From Patescibacteria group bacterium (GTDB lineage Bacteria; Patescibacteriota; Minisyncoccia; Portnoybacterales; GWB1-42-6), in the NCBI GenBank assembly GCA_018818145.1, contig JAHIST010000083.1:1-18269 (forward strand): a stretch of DNA of 18,269 nucleotides, written 5' to 3'. Below the pieces are notes generated by a model, which did no database searches, was not told the DNA's origin, and saw only the letters and a list, made by a program, of their open reading frames with translations. Each line of letters begins with the position of its first letter. Position 1 is the first letter of the stretch. Position numbers and translations under genes: made by a program. Positions 5,951 through 11,965 of the stretch are shown here, piece after piece.

Positions 5951-6358
5951 TTATTTTATATCTGGCAGCATGGTATAAACATAAAATGCTACCGAAGAAA
6001 TACTCGCCTTTAATGACCCCGCTAATTTTTCAATGAGTTTTTCTCTAAACCAGTGAGGATTTTTATAATATTCTGTTTTTGCATTATTTACTTCCCCCTT
6101 AATTAAATTTGTTTGAGATATAGACGGCTTAGGGGTAGGCGTAGGAGTAGGGATATAAATAGGTTTGGGTGTTATGCGAGCGCAGCCACAACTGGGACTA
6201 TAAGTACCGTCATTACAAACATATCTGCCAACACTTGTATCACAATACGAAACTCCACCGTGCCACGAGCAGCAACCGCTTTCTGCATAAGTAATCACCA
6301 GCAAGGCGGCTGAGCTGGCCAAAGAAAGCAATAAAACAAATTTAATTACTCTTCTCAA
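5951..6358 (-). CDS. Secreted Cys-rich protein with CCSWHGG motif
   Basis: Residues RRVIKFVLLLSLASSAAL and the following ITYA form a signal peptide. Next comes a compact Cys-rich module, GCCSWHGGVSYC, then GRYVCNDGTYSPSCGC (seven cysteines). A Pro/Thr linker (PTPTPTPKP) follows, then a C-terminal helix rich in Lys and hydrophobic residues. The CCSxHGG...DGTxSPxCxC pattern recurs in small modules of bacterial secreted proteins; its function is not known to me. The start is unclear. TTG at 6358 gives a normal signal peptide but overlaps the previous gene by 17 nt and has no Shine-Dalgarno. The open frame extends to TTG 6412. An ATT codon (6343-6341) a few bases after GAGAAGAG is a third possibility. 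Confidence 0.65.
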   Translation of the reverse strand: MRRVIKFVLLLSLASSAALLVITYAESGCCSWHGGVSYCDTSVGRYVCNDGTYSPSCGCARITPKPIYIPTPTPTPKPSISQTNLIKGEVNNAKTEYYKNPHWFREKLIEKLAGSLKASISSVAFYVYTMLPDIK

Positions 6359-6659
6359 GTTTTTTGGTTTTGAATAATGATACAAAAAATATAATGGCGA
6401 CAGCAATATCAATAACCTGCCAAGTGCTCCTTGAAAAATAAAAAGGGATTATGGGGTTAAATAGAACAGCGACAATACCAAAAATCCACGCCCAACTGTT
6501 TGCTTTAATGCTGTAAGCTTTATAGGCAGAGTAACCCGCAACTATTAAAATAACCCAGCGTAAAAATTGATAATAGCTATAGGGATTATCTGCCAATGTA
6601 CCGAGCAAAAATAAAATCGCGACTATCTTAAACCAATTATCTTTTAAAAAGTTTTTCAT
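6342..6659 (-). CDS. DUF6804-like small membrane protein
   Basis: This 105-residue protein has about four hydrophobic segments. The pattern NPYSYYQFLRWVILIVAGYSAYKAY, then WAWIFGIVAVLFNPIIPFYF and WQVIDIAVAIIFFVSLF, matches what I recall of the DUF6804 family of bacterial membrane proteins (Leu-Phe-Asn-Pro turn between helices). Function is unknown. The ATG is 12 nt after the stop of the 75-aa gene and lacks a good ribosome binding site. Its 3' end overlaps the Cys-rich gene, so the cluster is tightly packed. Confidence 0.7.
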   Translation of the reverse strand: MKNFLKDNWFKIVAILFLLGTLADNPYSYYQFLRWVILIVAGYSAYKAYSIKANSWAWIFGIVAVLFNPIIPFYFSRSTWQVIDIAVAIIFFVSLFKTKKLEKSN

Positions 6660-6671
6660 ATCATTTGCCCA

Positions 6672-6899
6672 TTAAAAATTTTCCTGAAATTGGAACATTC
6701 TATTCCATAATATGCATCGTATGCCAAGAAAAGAAACTGAAGCTAATTGTTCTATTGCCGTCCCTTCTTTGTCTTGAGAAAAAAGATTAGGAGAAGAACA
6801 GCCATAATCAATCACAAGTCTAAAAGTATAAGCAAGGCAAAACATGACAAAGGAAATAGCTACCAAAATTATTAAGATTATTTTAATTTTTTCTTTCAT
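6672..6899 (-). CDS. Small single-helix membrane or exported protein
   Basis: This encodes 75 residues. The N-terminus is KEKIK followed by a hydrophobic stretch of about 22 residues (IILIILVAISFVMFCLAYTF), then a polar outer part with two cysteines. There is no recognised family. It sits 9 nt after the stop of the Cys-repeat gene and 12 nt before the DUF6804-like gene, in line with a shared transcript. No Shine-Dalgarno is evident. The short length leaves some doubt, but position and membrane signature support it. Confidence 0.55.
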   Translation of the reverse strand: MKEKIKIILIILVAISFVMFCLAYTFRLVIDYGCSSPNLFSQDKEGTAIEQLASVSFLGIRCILWNRMFQFQENF

Positions 6900-6908
6900 G
6901 AATTTAGT

Positions 6909-8405
6909 TTATTTTTTAAAAATTCCAATAACCCATTTAGATATTTTAGTAAAAAAATTAGATACCGAAGCGAATAAAGAAAGCTTTTGTTTTTTAACGA
7001 TTGGTTCGGTTTTTTGCTCTTTTGCGTCAGCAGCTTTATTCAGGGTAACCTCAGAAGTGCCTGATGCTTGAATTAATTCTGCAACAGATGAGATTGCAAT
7101 AATTGGCTTATTTTCTTTGTCCACTGGTTTAAGATTAAGTGGTTTTGGTGATGGCGATGATTGTTGATTAACTATTTGTGTGATTGGTGTTGACACTGGA
7201 TTATTTTGGCTTTCTGTTTTGGCAGGCGGTGATGTTGGAGGTATAAAATTTTGATATATATTAGTGTTTTCTTTTGGCTTTAGAGTAGTATCCGAATACG
7301 CTCTTTCAACTCGTGTAATATCGCAAAATTCATTGTCGTTTTGTAAAACAATTTTATCCCACATATCAACATTAAAATCAGTCCCCAAATTAACTACGAT
7401 TCTATTGTTTAAATATCTTCTAATAGAGGACGCATAACACCCAACCCCATAAGAGATTAAATAATAACGGAAATCATATTCGCTTTTAATAATAGCCTTT
7501 TTATTATCGGTATCAATTTCTTCTAAAATAAAATAGACATTATTTTGTTTTTTTACACACTGATTATCATCATTGAGTGTATAACCGCTATCGCACTCAC
7601 ATTTTTTACTTAGATAATTATAAGAAGAATGAAGGCCATATTTTGAAAAGCATAATACACACTCTAAGCCACTAGAATTTTTCAGTGTCATCTCATAACC
7701 ACTTTTACATTCGCATTTATCCGTTAAGCTATTATATTTAGAATTTAATCCATATGTTGATTGACAAATTGAATCCTGCGATACACATTGTATCCTTCCG
7801 AGAGAATCTTTATCTAAGGCGTAGCCGGAGAGACATTCACAGCTACCACTCAAAGAGTTATATGTAGAATTATAGCCATATTTATCCTCACAATATTTGT
7901 TGTTGCTTATACATTTTGTATTTCCTGAAATATCTTTTCCAAAGATATAGCCATAACGGCATTTGCACTTGCCGGACAGATTATCGTATTCTGCCCCAAA
8001 GCCGTATTCATCCACACAGACCGAATCTCCAGAAACGCATTTCATCCTGCCCATAAAATCTTCATCAAACATATAGCCATATGAACACTCACAGGAACTA
8101 TTTAATGAGTTATATCGCGAATAAATGCCGTATTTATCATGACAAGCAATATCGCCAGAGACACACGTTGTTTGTCCAAACAAATCCTTACCAAAAACAT
8201 ATCCACTCATGCATTTACAGCTATTCGTCAATATGTCATACATGGCCATTATTCCATATTGAGAGCATTCTCCATAAGCCTTTATTTCTTCAATTTTTAT
8301 AAAAAATAATCCAAACAAAATTAAAAAAGCACAAGCTAAAATTGTGCTCCGTAAAATGCATTTCGCCCCAAATCCTGAATCTGGCTTTGGGAATAAAATA
8401 TTCAT
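6909..8405 (-). CDS. Surface protein with six EGF-like Cys repeats
   Basis: The 498-residue protein starts with a hydrophobic helix (residues about 20-37). Six repeats of 38-42 residues follow (about 46-285) with the pattern C-x3-YG-x2-S-x-Y-x2-L-(S/T)-x2-C-x-C-x2-GY-x-(D)-x3-G-x3-CVS, four cysteines each. This resembles EGF-like modules with one disulfide fewer. A globular domain of about 80 residues comes next (YFILEEIDTDNKKAI to DKIVLQND), with two cysteines. Then there is a Pro/Ser/Thr-rich linker (SPPAKTE, SSPSPKPLN) and a C-terminal hydrophobic helix followed by lysines. The architecture suggests a wall- or membrane-anchored exported protein with a stalk of disulfide modules. The ligand is unknown; host attachment is only a guess. 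It is the first gene of the - strand cluster and diverges from the 62-aa/DUF3800 pair. Confidence 0.75.
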   Translation of the reverse strand: MNILFPKPDSGFGAKCILRSTILACAFLILFGLFFIKIEEIKAYGECSQYGIMAMYDILTNSCKCMSGYVFGKDLFGQTTCVSGDIACHDKYGIYSRYNSLNSSCECSYGYMFDEDFMGRMKCVSGDSVCVDEYGFGAEYDNLSGKCKCRYGYIFGKDISGNTKCISNNKYCEDKYGYNSTYNSLSGSCECLSGYALDKDSLGRIQCVSQDSICQSTYGLNSKYNSLTDKCECKSGYEMTLKNSSGLECVLCFSKYGLHSSYNYLSKKCECDSGYTLNDDNQCVKKQNNVYFILEEIDTDNKKAIIKSEYDFRYYLISYGVGCYASSIRRYLNNRIVVNLGTDFNVDMWDKIVLQNDNEFCDITRVERAYSDTTLKPKENTNIYQNFIPPTSPPAKTESQNNPVSTPITQIVNQQSSPSPKPLNLKPVDKENKPIIAISSVAELIQASGTSEVTLNKAADAKEQKTEPIVKKQKLSLFASVSNFFTKISKWVIGIFKK

Positions 8406-8453
8406 AGTAAATTTATCTATCTGATTTTACAATACAGTAAAAATAAAAACGGC

Positions 8454-8487
8454 GCAAGATTATTTGACAAAATTATTATAATCTTGC
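8454..8487. promoter_or_regulatory. Inverted repeat in the divergent promoter region
   Basis: GCAAGATTAT (8454-8463) and ATAATCTTGC (8478-8487) are a perfect 10-bp inverted repeat around 14 nt. The loop holds a TTGACA (8464-8469), so a protein bound here would cover the -35 region. This is a candidate operator controlling one or both divergent transcripts. On the + strand a TATTTT follows, so a weak terminator is the alternative. Confidence 0.45.
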
Positions 8488-8493
8488 TATTTT
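8464..8493 (+). promoter_or_regulatory. Possible promoter inside the inverted repeat
   Basis: TTGACA (8464-8469), 18-nt spacer, TATTTT (8488-8493). A perfect DnaA-box sequence TTATCCACA follows at 8500-8508. Its relation to the extended -10 at 8535 is unclear. Confidence 0.35.
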
Positions 8494-8534
8494 AGTAAAT
8501 TATCCACAGAGCCCAATTTTGACTCAATATAACA

Positions 8535-8549
8535 TGCTATAATAAAAAT
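8535..8549 (+). promoter_or_regulatory. Extended -10 promoter giving a near-leaderless mRNA
   Basis: TGC-TATAAT (extended -10 TG at 8535-8536, TATAAT 8538-8543) ends 6 nt before the ATG at 8550. The expected start point coincides with or abuts the start codon, and no Shine-Dalgarno is present. This would give a leaderless mRNA. Confidence 0.5.
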
Positions 8550-8738
8550 ATGAAAAGAATAACCCCAAAAAATATCACGATAAAAATGCCTCAAAAAGAC
8601 GCTGAGCTTGTGCGAGAAATTGTTAAGTTAGAAGAAAGGAATGTTGAAGCGCATAGATTGGCGAGAAAGGATTCCAGCAAAAGCGAGTACGAAAAACGAC
8701 TGGAAAAATTGAATGACCAATTTGCAGCCGCTTTTTAA
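8550..8738 (+). CDS. Small charged protein upstream of DUF3800 gene
   Basis: The 62-residue product is very rich in Lys, Glu and Arg, and is probably helical and possibly coiled-coil (ELVREIVKLEERNVEAHRL, then EYEKRLEKLNDQ). It is not a family I recognise. It lies 17 nt before the DUF3800 gene on the same strand and is preceded by an extended -10 box. The order small charged gene then larger putative nuclease is like an antitoxin/toxin or regulator/effector pair, but nothing in the sequence proves this. Confidence 0.6.
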   Translation: MKRITPKNITIKMPQKDAELVREIVKLEERNVEAHRLARKDSSKSEYEKRLEKLNDQFAAAF

Positions 8739-8755
8739 ACGAATAAATTTTCTTT

Positions 8756-9460
8756 ATGTTTATTGGCTGCGACTCAAGTGGATATTTACAAAAAGATAGA
8801 TATTTAACGTTAGGGACAGTTTGGATATCAAAAGAACAGCTTCCTAAATATGAGGAGGCTGTTTGTTTATTTAGATTAAAAAACAAATTATGGGGAGAAA
8901 TAAAATGGGAAAAAATTACTCCACAAAAATTAAAAGAGTACAAATTATTTCTAAATATCAGCCTCGCAGATTTTAGTCCTGAAATAAAAATAATTTTACG
9001 TGATAAAAAAATTCGTGTTCCAAAGGGGTATTTTAAAAACAAAGGTGAAATGATTTCAACCTTCTACTATATGCTTATTTCTAACCATATCGGAAGAAAA
9101 ACGCAAAAAACAAGTTTTGATATACTTTTAGACAAAGAAAATTGGATAAATGAACAAAGTCTAAATTTGAAAGGTTTTTTGCAATTTTCATTTATCAAGG
9201 GGAATTGCGGTCATTTACTCAATCATCTTTCGCAATGCGATTCAAAAATTTGTTCCGCTATACAATTATGTGATTTAGTTATAGGGGCGGTTTCCGCCAA
9301 GCTTAATCAGAACAGAATTTCAAATGACAAAAAAGAAATTATAGAGCATATTGAAAAAATTTTAAATCATCCTTTTGATAAACCAACTCTGCCGAGCGCA
9401 AAAAAATTTAATTTGTGGCTGTGGCGACCGACTATAAATTCATCCACGCCAATCACTTGA
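8756..9460 (+). CDS. DUF3800 family protein (putative RNase H-fold nuclease)
   Basis: The 234-residue protein has the DUF3800 pattern. An N-terminal strand with D6 (FIGCDSSG) is followed by the YLTLGTVWIS strand. Then come EIKWEKI (E48), a central DILLDKEN strand (D122, D126), and the C-terminal CDSKICSAIQLCDLVIGAVS (D162, D173), where the family has Ser-x-IQ-x-aD-x-x-aG. The conserved acidic residues resemble an RNase H-like active site, and members turn up in mobile elements and defence islands (family knowledge; activity here is inferred). The length is normal. There is no Shine-Dalgarno before the ATG, so translation may depend on the 62-aa gene 17 nt upstream. A long non-coding stretch follows. 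Confidence 0.8.
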   Translation: MFIGCDSSGYLQKDRYLTLGTVWISKEQLPKYEEAVCLFRLKNKLWGEIKWEKITPQKLKEYKLFLNISLADFSPEIKIILRDKKIRVPKGYFKNKGEMISTFYYMLISNHIGRKTQKTSFDILLDKENWINEQSLNLKGFLQFSFIKGNCGHLLNHLSQCDSKICSAIQLCDLVIGAVSAKLNQNRISNDKKEIIEHIEKILNHPFDKPTLPSAKKFNLWLWRPTINSSTPIT

Positions 9461-9550
9461 CAATCCATCCCCGCAGGTTTAAACTTAAAGTAGTATTTAA
9501 CAATTTTTTGATTCAGCGAAAAAATATAACCAACCTATAAAAAGGTAATA

Positions 9551-9696
9551 ATTTTGGAAAGGCCGTTGCGTTGGTTCGGCCGAGATAGGAGTTGCCAAGA
9601 AAGTACAGGGACGCTCGTTAATATGTGCCCTGGCTGAATCTAATCTTTACGCGAATAGCGTAGATTTTAGATTTAACCAGGCTTTTATTTTACCTC
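9551..9696 (+). ncRNA. Candidate structured RNA with terminator-like end
   Basis: No ORF fits between 9461 and 9826. From about 9551 the + strand can fold. GGCCG (9561-9565) pairs with CGGCC (9577-9581), and AGGG-AC (about 9607-9612) with GT-G-CCCT (about 9625-9631). A long imperfect hairpin spans 9629-9681 (CCTGG...CCAGG, with AATCTAA/TTAGATT and an inner ACGC/GCGT stem) and is followed by CTTTTATTTT. This looks like a small RNA of about 140 nt or a leader. I could not match it to tmRNA, RNase P, 6S, SRP or a riboswitch class. The stretch 9461-9550 shows nothing clear. Confidence 0.45.
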
Positions 9697-9697
9697 T

Positions 9698-9740
9698 AAA
9701 ACTCTTACGCAATTTATGCGTAGGAGTTTTTTATTTTTTG
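9698..9740 (+). terminator. Strong intrinsic terminator
   Basis: AAAACTCTTACGCA (9698-9711) pairs with TGCGTAGGAGTTTT (9717-9730, one G-U pair) around a 5-nt loop and is followed by TTATTTTTT. It is the second of three terminator-like hairpins in about 200 bp and ends transcription from the DUF3800 gene and/or the candidate RNA. Confidence 0.8.
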
Positions 9741-9748
9741 GCATAATT

Positions 9749-9826
9749 CTTCGCTGCTTAAACCCGTTAATGTTTGGCAGGTTGCCGGAAGGCAGCGAAG
9801 AGCCTGCCAAATATTAGCGGGTTTTT
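9749..9826 (+). promoter_or_regulatory. Attenuator-like leader of the 63-aa gene
   Basis: Four strands cross. CTTCGCTGC (9749-9757) is the exact reverse complement of GCAGCGAAG (9792-9800), while the 19-nt strand 9763-9781 pairs with 9803-9821 (17 of 19, the rest G-U). The two pairings interlock, so they form a pseudoknot or exclude each other. The second hairpin is followed by TTTTT (9822-9826), which touches the ATG at 9827, leaving no room for a Shine-Dalgarno. The same topology recurs before the recombinase (11905-11965). Confidence 0.6.
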
Positions 9827-10018
9827 ATGTTAAGTAAAGAAGCATTAGAAGAATTTAAAAAGATTTGGAAAGAAGAAAAAAACGAAGAAATATCGGACGA
9901 TTTTGCAATGAACGAAGCTGTAAATCTTTTAACGCTGTTTAACGCCATTTATCGCCCAATAAAAAAAGAGTGGCTAAAAAATCAAAATGTCAATAGAACG
10001 ATTAAAAAAAATAAATAA
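9827..10018 (+). CDS. Small acidic/basic helical protein of the mobile element
   Basis: The 63-residue product begins MLSKEALEEFKKIWKEE, followed by NEEISDDFAMNEAVNLL and TLFNAIYRPI. I recall near-identical small proteins (pattern LSKEALEEYKKI...IYRPI) in many Patescibacteria, close to recombinases or replication genes, without a known function. The start codon sits directly against the T5 run of a terminator-like hairpin and has no ribosome binding site. The 3' end overlaps the HTH gene by 32 nt in another frame, so the two are probably coupled. Confidence 0.65.
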   Translation: MLSKEALEEFKKIWKEEKNEEISDDFAMNEAVNLLTLFNAIYRPIKKEWLKNQNVNRTIKKNK

Positions 10019-10595
10019 AATTACCCAGGAAATATCCAAAGATTTACCAATAAGAGCGGATAAAAGAAAAACTCGCCTCTTTATTGATAATGAGTATTTT
10101 AAAAAGGGATATGCTTCTTTGTTTCGCAAGAGTGTAACACTGGTTTATTGTGTACTGGCAATGTACGCAAATAAAAAAACACAAACTTGTTTCCCCTCAA
10201 TTGAAACGATTATGAAAGAAAGCGGTATAAAACGCCGTAATTCAATAGTAGATTCTTCAAGGGTATTAGAATCTTATAATATCGTAACAATTTTCCGTTC
10301 TAAGGGTTTAAATCCAAATATATATTCCCTGCTTGACCCCTCTGTCTGGAAAGAACCTAACAGTATCAATGTTGATACTGTTCTAAAGAATAAAAATAGG
10401 CCGGAAACCGTATCAGAAAACCAACCTCAACAGTATCAAAATCAACCTCCTAACAGTATCCCCACTGATACCCGAAATCATATAAGTAAGTCATATAATG
10501 AAATCAGTAACGAAAATAAAAATCCAAATAAAGAAGCATTAGAAAAAATGAGAATCTTTATGGAAAAATTAAAAAAAGACAGCAAAATTCCTTAA
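9987..10595 (+). CDS. HTH_36-type winged helix protein, possible replication initiator
   Basis: This encodes 202 residues. Residues about 45-115 match the HTH_36 pattern: VTLVYCVLAMYANKKTQTCF, then PSIETIMKESGIKRRNSIVDSSRVLESYNIVTIFRSKG and NIYSLLDPS. That is a winged helix with recognition helix followed by an Asn-x-Tyr wing, as in phage and plasmid replication proteins. The rest is a low-complexity Asn/Gln/Pro region and a basic C-terminal helix, as in replication proteins that carry a helicase-loader or protein-binding tail. A role in element replication or in transcriptional control is inferred. The ATG overlaps the 63-aa gene; no Shine-Dalgarno is visible. It is followed by a 490-bp gene-free stretch that could be its binding region. 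Confidence 0.6.
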   Translation: MSIERLKKINKITQEISKDLPIRADKRKTRLFIDNEYFKKGYASLFRKSVTLVYCVLAMYANKKTQTCFPSIETIMKESGIKRRNSIVDSSRVLESYNIVTIFRSKGLNPNIYSLLDPSVWKEPNSINVDTVLKNKNRPETVSENQPQQYQNQPPNSIPTDTRNHISKSYNEISNENKNPNKEALEKMRIFMEKLKKDSKIP

Positions 10596-11082
10596 AGGGC
10601 TCCTGAATAGATTGTGCAATAGTCGCCCGTATTTATATCTATCAATACATTCCGGCTTATTAAGCGGGAAAAACGGATAATGTATTTGAAAAATATAACG
10701 AAAAATCACTTTTTGAACGAATCGCATTGCTGTAATTTATTGTCTTAACTTCTAAATTATATTGAGTTAACTCTAACGGCATAAAATATACTCTGAATAA
10801 TTTAAATTTCCCCGAATATAGAGGGTAATACAATTAACTTTTCGTATCAACAAAAAGTGCTACGTCTACCCCTTTTTTGAAATTCTGAATTTTGCTATCT
10901 CGGCATAAAACTTATCCACTTTTTGCTCCTTTACAAATAGCTAATTTTGGCTTAAAATTAAAGTAAATCAATATAGCTGGAATGCTCTTACGACGCCGTC
11001 GTAGGCCTTTGAGCATTCCAGCTCGTAGTCGCAAGACTACAAAGCCTATGGCGGCTTTGTAGTTATAGCGGATACAAAACCT
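10596..11082. other. Gene-free region, possible origin or control region of the element
   Basis: No ORF is convincing. The contents are: a palindrome-rich patch about 10645-10690 (TACATT...AATGTA around GCTTATTAAGC); the palindrome GAGTTAACTC (10764-10773); the direct repeat CGGCATAAAA (10777-10786 and 10901-10910); a near DnaA box TTATCCACT (10912-10920); and the hairpin cluster at 10976-11063. It follows the HTH_36 gene. An origin is possible but not shown, because no iteron array is seen. Confidence 0.35.
10976..11063. repeat. Cluster of overlapping hairpins
   Basis: GCTGGAATGCTC (10976-10987) pairs perfectly with 11011-11022 and encloses the palindrome TACGACG-C-CGTCGTA (10989-11003). 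Next, GTAGTC-GCAA-GACTAC (11025-11040) is a hairpin with a GNRA loop. Its 3' arm also begins ACTACAAAGCC (11036-11046), which pairs perfectly with GGCTTTGTAGT (11053-11063). The last two hairpins therefore exclude each other, again an alternative-fold layout. No T tract follows on either strand. Confidence 0.65.
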
Positions 11083-11193
11083 ATGATAGACAAAACAAAA
11101 ATAAAAGTAATCATCTGCGTTGCTTTAATTATTTTCGCTTGGTTATTTTTCCTAATTTTCCCGTATATCCTTGGCATAATTAGAATGAAATAA
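11083..11193 (+). CDS. 36-residue membrane peptide
   Basis: ATG 11083 to TAA 11191-11193 encodes MIDKTKIKV followed by a single hydrophobic helix of about 24 residues (ICVALIIFAWLFFLIFPYIL) and the short basic end GIIRMK. It has a plausible N-in single-span topology. There is no Shine-Dalgarno, like the other genes of this element. It lies just after the hairpin cluster and 35 nt before the 221-aa membrane protein. Hydrophobic composition and position make it plausible; its short length keeps confidence low. Confidence 0.4.
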   Translation: MIDKTKIKVIICVALIIFAWLFFLIFPYILGIIRMK

Positions 11194-11228
11194 AGTTATT
11201 ATAAGAATTTCTTGAACTATAATTCTTT
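11194..11228 (+). promoter_or_regulatory. -10 box close to the ATG of the 221-aa gene
   Basis: TATAAT (11218-11223) ends 5 nt before the ATG at 11229, and TTGAAC lies just before it. No good -35 box is seen at 17 nt. If used, the mRNA would be leaderless, as at 8550. Confidence 0.3.
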
Positions 11229-11894
11229 ATGAAAAATTTTCTAAAACGATTTATAAGATTTATAAAGAAAAGTTATTCAAAACCAGCACTCATCGCACTA
11301 CTGATAATCTTTTTAATTGGCGTTTTCATTGCATATAACACCACTCAAAACCAAAAATCTTCTGCCAGCCAAGATTATCTCAAAAGAGAGCAGGTACTTA
11401 CGGAAGACTTTAATAATAAGATAAATAAATTTAACAATGCGATTGAGAAATATAATCGGGATTTAGCAGTCTATAACTCAGAAAAAAATCTTTCGCCATC
11501 TGAATATTTTAAAAAAACGGGTAGAATTAAAAACCTATATTATGATGATGTTTTTAAGCCGGTGCCTCCTTCGTCCCCCATTCCTTTAGAAACCCAAAAG
11601 ACACAAGATTTTTTGCTTAATAACTTTAAGCGAATAGAAAATACACCATTTTTATCTCTATGGAAAGAAAATTTTTTGAATAGCAATACTACATTTGGAA
11701 TCTTGTTTATATTAATTTTAGCATTACCTCTCTTAAAAATGCTGGCATTAGCAACTTTATATAGCAAAAAACAAATTACCAAACAGATTACAATTATTTC
11801 GCAAATGACTATTTTCCAAAAATACTTAATCATTTTTGTTTTTTGCGGTTTGATATTACTAATTTTGATTTTAATAAAACTTTTTAATAATTGA
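11229..11894 (+). CDS. Membrane protein with N- and C-terminal helices, unknown
   Basis: The 221-residue protein has a basic start (KNFLKRFIRFIKKSYSK), then a transmembrane helix (about 20-36). A polar, helical and partly coiled-coil segment of about 110 residues follows (EDFNNKINKFNNAIEKYNRD, then a Pro-rich VPPSSPIP). Two further hydrophobic helices (about 155-177 and 194-216) are joined by a Lys-rich loop (YSKKQITKQ). No family is recognised. No Shine-Dalgarno is visible; a TATAAT lies 5 nt before the ATG. It is followed by the crossed-hairpin region ahead of the recombinase. Membrane cargo in an integrated element could act in exclusion or surface change, but that is speculation. Confidence 0.6.
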   Translation: MKNFLKRFIRFIKKSYSKPALIALLIIFLIGVFIAYNTTQNQKSSASQDYLKREQVLTEDFNNKINKFNNAIEKYNRDLAVYNSEKNLSPSEYFKKTGRIKNLYYDDVFKPVPPSSPIPLETQKTQDFLLNNFKRIENTPFLSLWKENFLNSNTTFGILFILILALPLLKMLALATLYSKKQITKQITIISQMTIFQKYLIIFVFCGLILLILILIKLFNN

Positions 11895-11904
11895 TTTTTA
11901 AGCT

Positions 11905-11965
11905 GATTGAGCCAGCTTGAACCCAAAAATGGCTTGGGGTGGCTCAATCACCTCAGGCCATTTTT
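11905..11965 (+). promoter_or_regulatory. Attenuator-like crossed hairpins before the recombinase
   Basis: GATTGAGCCA (11905-11914) is the exact reverse complement of TGGCTCAATC (11940-11949). AAAAATGGCTTGGGG (11925-11939) pairs with CCTCAGGCCATTTTT (11951-11965) at about 12 of 15 positions plus G-U. The strand order 1-2-3-4 pairs 1:3 and 2:4, so the two helices interlock or exclude each other. The T5 run touches the ATG at 11966. It may double as the terminator of the 221-aa gene. It has the same layout as 9749-9826. Confidence 0.6.

Noticed and set aside
6359..6412. TTG 6412 as start of the Cys-rich secreted protein
   Set aside because: It would overlap the DUF6804-like gene by 71 nt and add residues before an otherwise normal signal peptide.
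8500..8508. DnaA-box sequences at 4158-4166, 8500-8508 and 10912-10920 as a chromosomal origin
   Set aside because: They are single and kilobases apart, with no cluster, no dnaA/dnaN beside them and no AT-rich unwinding element; kept only as notes.
9551..9740. tmRNA, RNase P RNA, 6S RNA or a known riboswitch in the 9551-9740 region
   Set aside because: None of the conserved cores (tag reading frame and tRNA-like ends, P4 helix, riboswitch aptamer signatures) could be recognised.
10976..11063. Intrinsic terminator at the 10976-11063 hairpin cluster
   Set aside because: Stems are strong, but no T tract follows on either strand.
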